The notes below the pieces were generated by a model. It ran no database searches, was not told the origin of the DNA, and saw only the letters and a list, made by a program, of their open reading frames with translations. A stretch of 64,000 nucleotides of DNA from Romeriopsis navalis LEGE 11480. GTDB lineage: Bacteria > Cyanobacteriota > Cyanobacteriia > Leptolyngbyales > Leptolyngbyaceae. Numbering within the stretch: the stretch's first letter is position 1; each line of letters begins with the position of its first letter. The DNA is taken from assembly GCF_015207035.1 (NCBI RefSeq), contig NZ_JADEXQ010000016.1, positions 1 to 64,000 of the forward strand. Reading direction: 5' to 3'. Below are positions 62,027-64,000 of the stretch, piece by piece. A program made the position numbers and the translations under genes.

Positions 62027-62365
62027 TCAAGAGGGGTTTGAATTACTGTCCTGGGCGGCTCGACGCTGTTTCAGGTCGAGTACTTCGGCTTGCAATTTTT
62101 CCCGCGCTTCAGGCGACATCTCAGCGTAGCGTTTTTCCAGCACGGCATCTTCATAGTCTTTGAGTTGTTGGACATAGGTCATTTTTTGCGTCAGTGCCCG
62201 GTAGAGGTAGGTTGAAACCCAACCCAAAACCCCAATCACGAGCAAAAATTGACTCCAGACTCCGGCATTGGCGGAGTCGAAGCCCGCAATCTCAAAGCCC
62301 CAATAGAGGATGCCACCCGCGACGAAGACGCCAAGACCAGCAAAAATTACATCAATGCGCCGCAT
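62027..62365 (-). CDS. DUF3007 family membrane protein
   Basis: 112 residues. Two hydrophobic helices, [20 protein letters not shown] near 6-25 and [19 protein letters not shown] near 40-58, then a coiled-coil-like tail with [22 protein letters not shown] near 63-84. The family is found only in cyanobacteria and plastids and lies next to ndhL, which suggests a part in NDH-1 assembly. Its stop overlaps the possible TTG start of trpA by 3 bp. Confidence 0.88.
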   Translation of the reverse strand: MRRIDVIFAGLGVFVAGGILYWGFEIAGFDSANAGVWSQFLLVIGVLGWVSTYLYRALTQKMTYVQQLKDYEDAVLEKRYAEMSPEAREKLQAEVLDLKQRRAAQDSNSNPS

Positions 62366-62470
62366 AAATCGCCCAGGAAAAATTGCTGCAAAACAGTTGA
62401 ATATCTTTAAGTTAAGTCAGGCTTGCCTAACTCAGCATGAACTGAGTTGGCGCTAGCCCATTTGGCTGAT

Positions 62471-62683
62471 CTAATTCGGAACAGTGCGCTTTTCGGGCCG
62501 AAAGTTCAAGAACGGCGATAGCACCAGCAGGCCAGGGAAAAACATGAAAACGAGGAAATATAACAAGACTCGCTCGATCGAGCTTGCGACGTACCAACGT
62601 TGCTTCAAGAGGAAGAAGATCGCCAATGGCAGCACCAATAGGTACGCGCCACCCAACATTAGGTACAAAAGTGCAACCAGCAT
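62471..62683 (-). CDS. ndhL: NAD(P)H-quinone oxidoreductase subunit L (NdhL)
   Basis: 70 residues, usual length. Two helices: [20 protein letters not shown] near 5-24 and [21 protein letters not shown] near 39-59. The block [19 protein letters not shown] between them is the family signature. NdhL docks the ferredoxin/O-specific part to the membrane arm of cyanobacterial NDH-1 in thylakoids. First gene of the ndhL-DUF3007-trpA-TPR unit. Confidence 0.93.
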   Translation of the reverse strand: MLVALLYLMLGGAYLLVLPLAIFFLLKQRWYVASSIERVLLYFLVFMFFPGLLVLSPFLNFRPEKRTVPN

Positions 62684-63011
62684 AAGCCTTACAGTTCTAA
62701 GAAAGGTCGATGGAATATCTCGCAGCGAGGGACTCGATACGAAGCAGTTCCATAACTATTTTAAGGGGCGATTGCAGCGATCGCACGCCAAATACTGAGA
62801 TAGCGGCGGTAAAGTTCGCCGAATTATCCCCCTCTCTGTGGGAATATGCCGCATGAAATAGCAACTTCCGTCGGATCACTAGAGCCAATTTCTGAAAAAG
62901 GTTGATCGAAACTGCAGTTTAATGATGCAATATATAGACGGTCGATTCAGTAAGTTGCTGAGTTGAGTCTGGTTGCTTGCTTTGGTCAATGTGGCATTCA
63001 AGCATTTGTTC
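62684..63011. other. Intergenic region, 328 bp
   Basis: Between ndhL and the tRNA-Leu gene. It must contain the promoters of both units, but I see no clear -35/-10 pair. No gene is visible. Confidence 0.4.
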
Positions 63012-63094
63012 GGGGGCATGGCGGAATGGTAGACGCTACGGATTTAAAATCCGTTGATCGCAAGATCGTGAGGGTTCAAGTCCCTCTGCCCCCA
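63012..63094 (+). tRNA. tRNA-Leu(TAA), intronless
   Basis: 83 nt. Acceptor GGGGGCA pairs with TGCCCCC, D-loop with GGAATGGTAGAC, anticodon stem ACGGA/TCCGT with loop TTTAAAA (anticodon TAA), a variable arm GATCGCAAGATC as for a class II tRNA, and T-arm AGGG-TTCAAGT-CCCT. Discriminator A is at 63094; CCA is not encoded. In many cyanobacteria this gene has a group I intron in the anticodon loop; here it is absent. Confidence 0.96.
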
Positions 63095-63265
63095 TCCGCT
63101 TTTCAATTCGTGATGGTTTGATAAATCATCGGTTTACAAACTACGTGCATTCTTTGAAGTGATGACGAATTTGTCCGTGTATTCGCGGCTTGATTCAAAT
63201 TCATCGTGTAAAATTGTTTCTATACAAAGAAACTGTAGATGTCACCCTAACTCCTGAGTCGCCGA

Positions 63266-64000
63266 ATGATAGGGGATTTATTGCCAAACGATAATTGGAG
63301 AGATATTGCCCGTGGTGAATCACCGCTGCGCAGTTCTCGTCCTGTGCCTAAAATTCAGCGAGCCCAGCAGACGGTTTATACGTTTTTGTTGGGGATCGTC
63401 AAAAAGTGGCCACCTGAAGAGGTCTTACTTGAGTTTAAACGTCTGTTTTTGTATAACGTTGACGGTGTTACCTCAAGCGCAATTGATGCGATCTATGAGA
63501 TCGTATTTGCCAATGATCAAGCCGAATTTTGCAATACCTTGAAGCGATGTTGCTACATCCTTGTGAATAACTGGGATGCCTCTCGGCAAGTGAGTTCGAT
63601 TAAGGAATTGTTGGCAGCATTTGAAGAAGAACTGCCATTTCGCGAAACCGCATCACCGACTTTAAAGCGGTTGAAGCAGTGGGTCGATAGTTTTAGACGA
63701 AGCCAAGACTTTGACGATCTAAAGCTATTTGTCGCCCGTTATGACCGTCAAGCGGAAGAAGACGCGCCCTGGGCGAATCGGTTTACGTCTTATCTACTCG
63801 TACCGCAGTATATTAATCTCAAAAATCCAGTTGAGCAGCGAGAAGCGGCACGGGCTTTGGCGAAGCAGCTCCGCCATCAGTTCAAAGTCGATTTGGCGAT
63901 GTACGTGGCACGTTCCCAATCCGCTCAGTCAGTGGAACAACCACCGGATAATCCGACGGCCCTCGGCGATGATGTTTTGCGGTTGATTAAAACAGTCGTG
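63266..64000 (+). CDS. Hypothetical protein, C-terminus beyond right edge
   Basis: 245 codons from ATG 63266, still open at base 64000. The sequence is soluble and helical, with MIGDLLPNDNWRDIARGESP at the start, a run LLGIVKKWPPEEVLLEFKRLF near 45-65, IVFANDQAEFCNTLKRCCYILVNNW near 80-104 (several Cys) and LKRLKQWVDSFRRSQDFDDL near 140. I know no family. It is downstream of the tRNA-Leu on the same strand. Function unknown. Confidence 0.75.
   Translation, partial: MIGDLLPNDNWRDIARGESPLRSSRPVPKIQRAQQTVYTFLLGIVKKWPPEEVLLEFKRLFLYNVDGVTSSAIDAIYEIVFANDQAEFCNTLKRCCYILVNNWDASRQVSSIKELLAAFEEELPFRETASPTLKRLKQWVDSFRRSQDFDDLKLFVARYDRQAEEDAPWANRFTSYLLVPQYINLKNPVEQREAARALAKQLRHQFKVDLAMYVARSQSAQSVEQPPDNPTALGDDVLRLIKTVV

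Overview
The window is a 64 kb chromosomal segment of a cyanobacterium. The evidence is the gene content: NdhL, a DUF3007 protein, a complex-C cofactor assembly (CCB) protein, a chorismate lyase of the plastoquinone type, four phylloquinone (men) genes, an extended LptC, DUF1517, DUF3153 and RMD1/DUF155 proteins, and many CGATCG / GCGATCGC (HIP1-type) octamers (for example at 10-17 and 159-166). No rRNA, phage, transposase or CRISPR array is visible. The genus cannot be fixed from sequence alone; coding style and gene order are compatible with a Leptolyngbya- or Acaryochloris-like lineage, which is inference only.

Layout. 1-5.8 kb: a partial membrane protein running off the left edge, a GT4 glycosyltransferase, a sugar-nucleotide-transferase-like protein and a GT2 glycosyltransferase. 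5.9-10.2 kb: CPBP protease, uvrB, an Arg/Gly-rich lipoprotein and a DUF1517 protein, all on the minus strand. 10.4-14.8 kb: a STAND-type NTPase with near-identical TPR repeats, a small helix-turn-helix protein and a TPR lipoprotein. 14.9-26.7 kb: menB, menD, menF and menA interspersed with a MarR-controlled redox/aromatic-stress cluster (CDGSH protein, DoxX, cytochrome b561, LigB-type dioxygenase), a YidD-like protein with a Cys-Asp tail and an orphan HExxH protein. 26.9-31.6 kb: lapA, aroK, argB, an alpha/beta hydrolase and a secreted beta-propeller. 32-39.4 kb: lipB, an MsbA-like ABC exporter, DedA, tRNA-Arg and a chorismate lyase. 39.3-42.5 kb: a second polysaccharide cluster (WcaF-like, GT2, WcaI-like). 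43-51.7 kb: a dehydrogenase, an Hpt protein, DUF456, the CCB protein, a D-Ala-D-Ala carboxypeptidase, LptC and Tgt. 52-60.5 kb: cobS, an ion channel, an NDP-sugar pyrophosphorylase, scpA, an AI-2E family permease, DUF3153 and RMD1. 60.6-64 kb: the ndhL-DUF3007-trpA operon, an intronless tRNA-Leu(UAA) and a partial protein leaving the right edge.

Shared themes. Chorismate feeds phylloquinone (MenF, MenD, MenB, MenA), plastoquinone (chorismate lyase) and tryptophan (TrpA), and shikimate kinase lies upstream of all three. Several genes build the envelope: glycosyltransferases, NDP-sugar synthase, LptC, MsbA-like ABC exporter, PBP4-like carboxypeptidase and a peptidoglycan-binding protein.

Most unusual items: the MarR regulon with four matching palindromic operators; the STAND protein whose 102-bp TPR units look recently amplified; a YidD domain fused to a tail with 16 cysteines; hairpin repeats inserted in frame into menD; and a tRNA-Leu(UAA) without the group I intron common in cyanobacteria. 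Nothing here proves a wholly new system. The MarR cluster and the STAND/HTH pair are the best candidates for follow-up.
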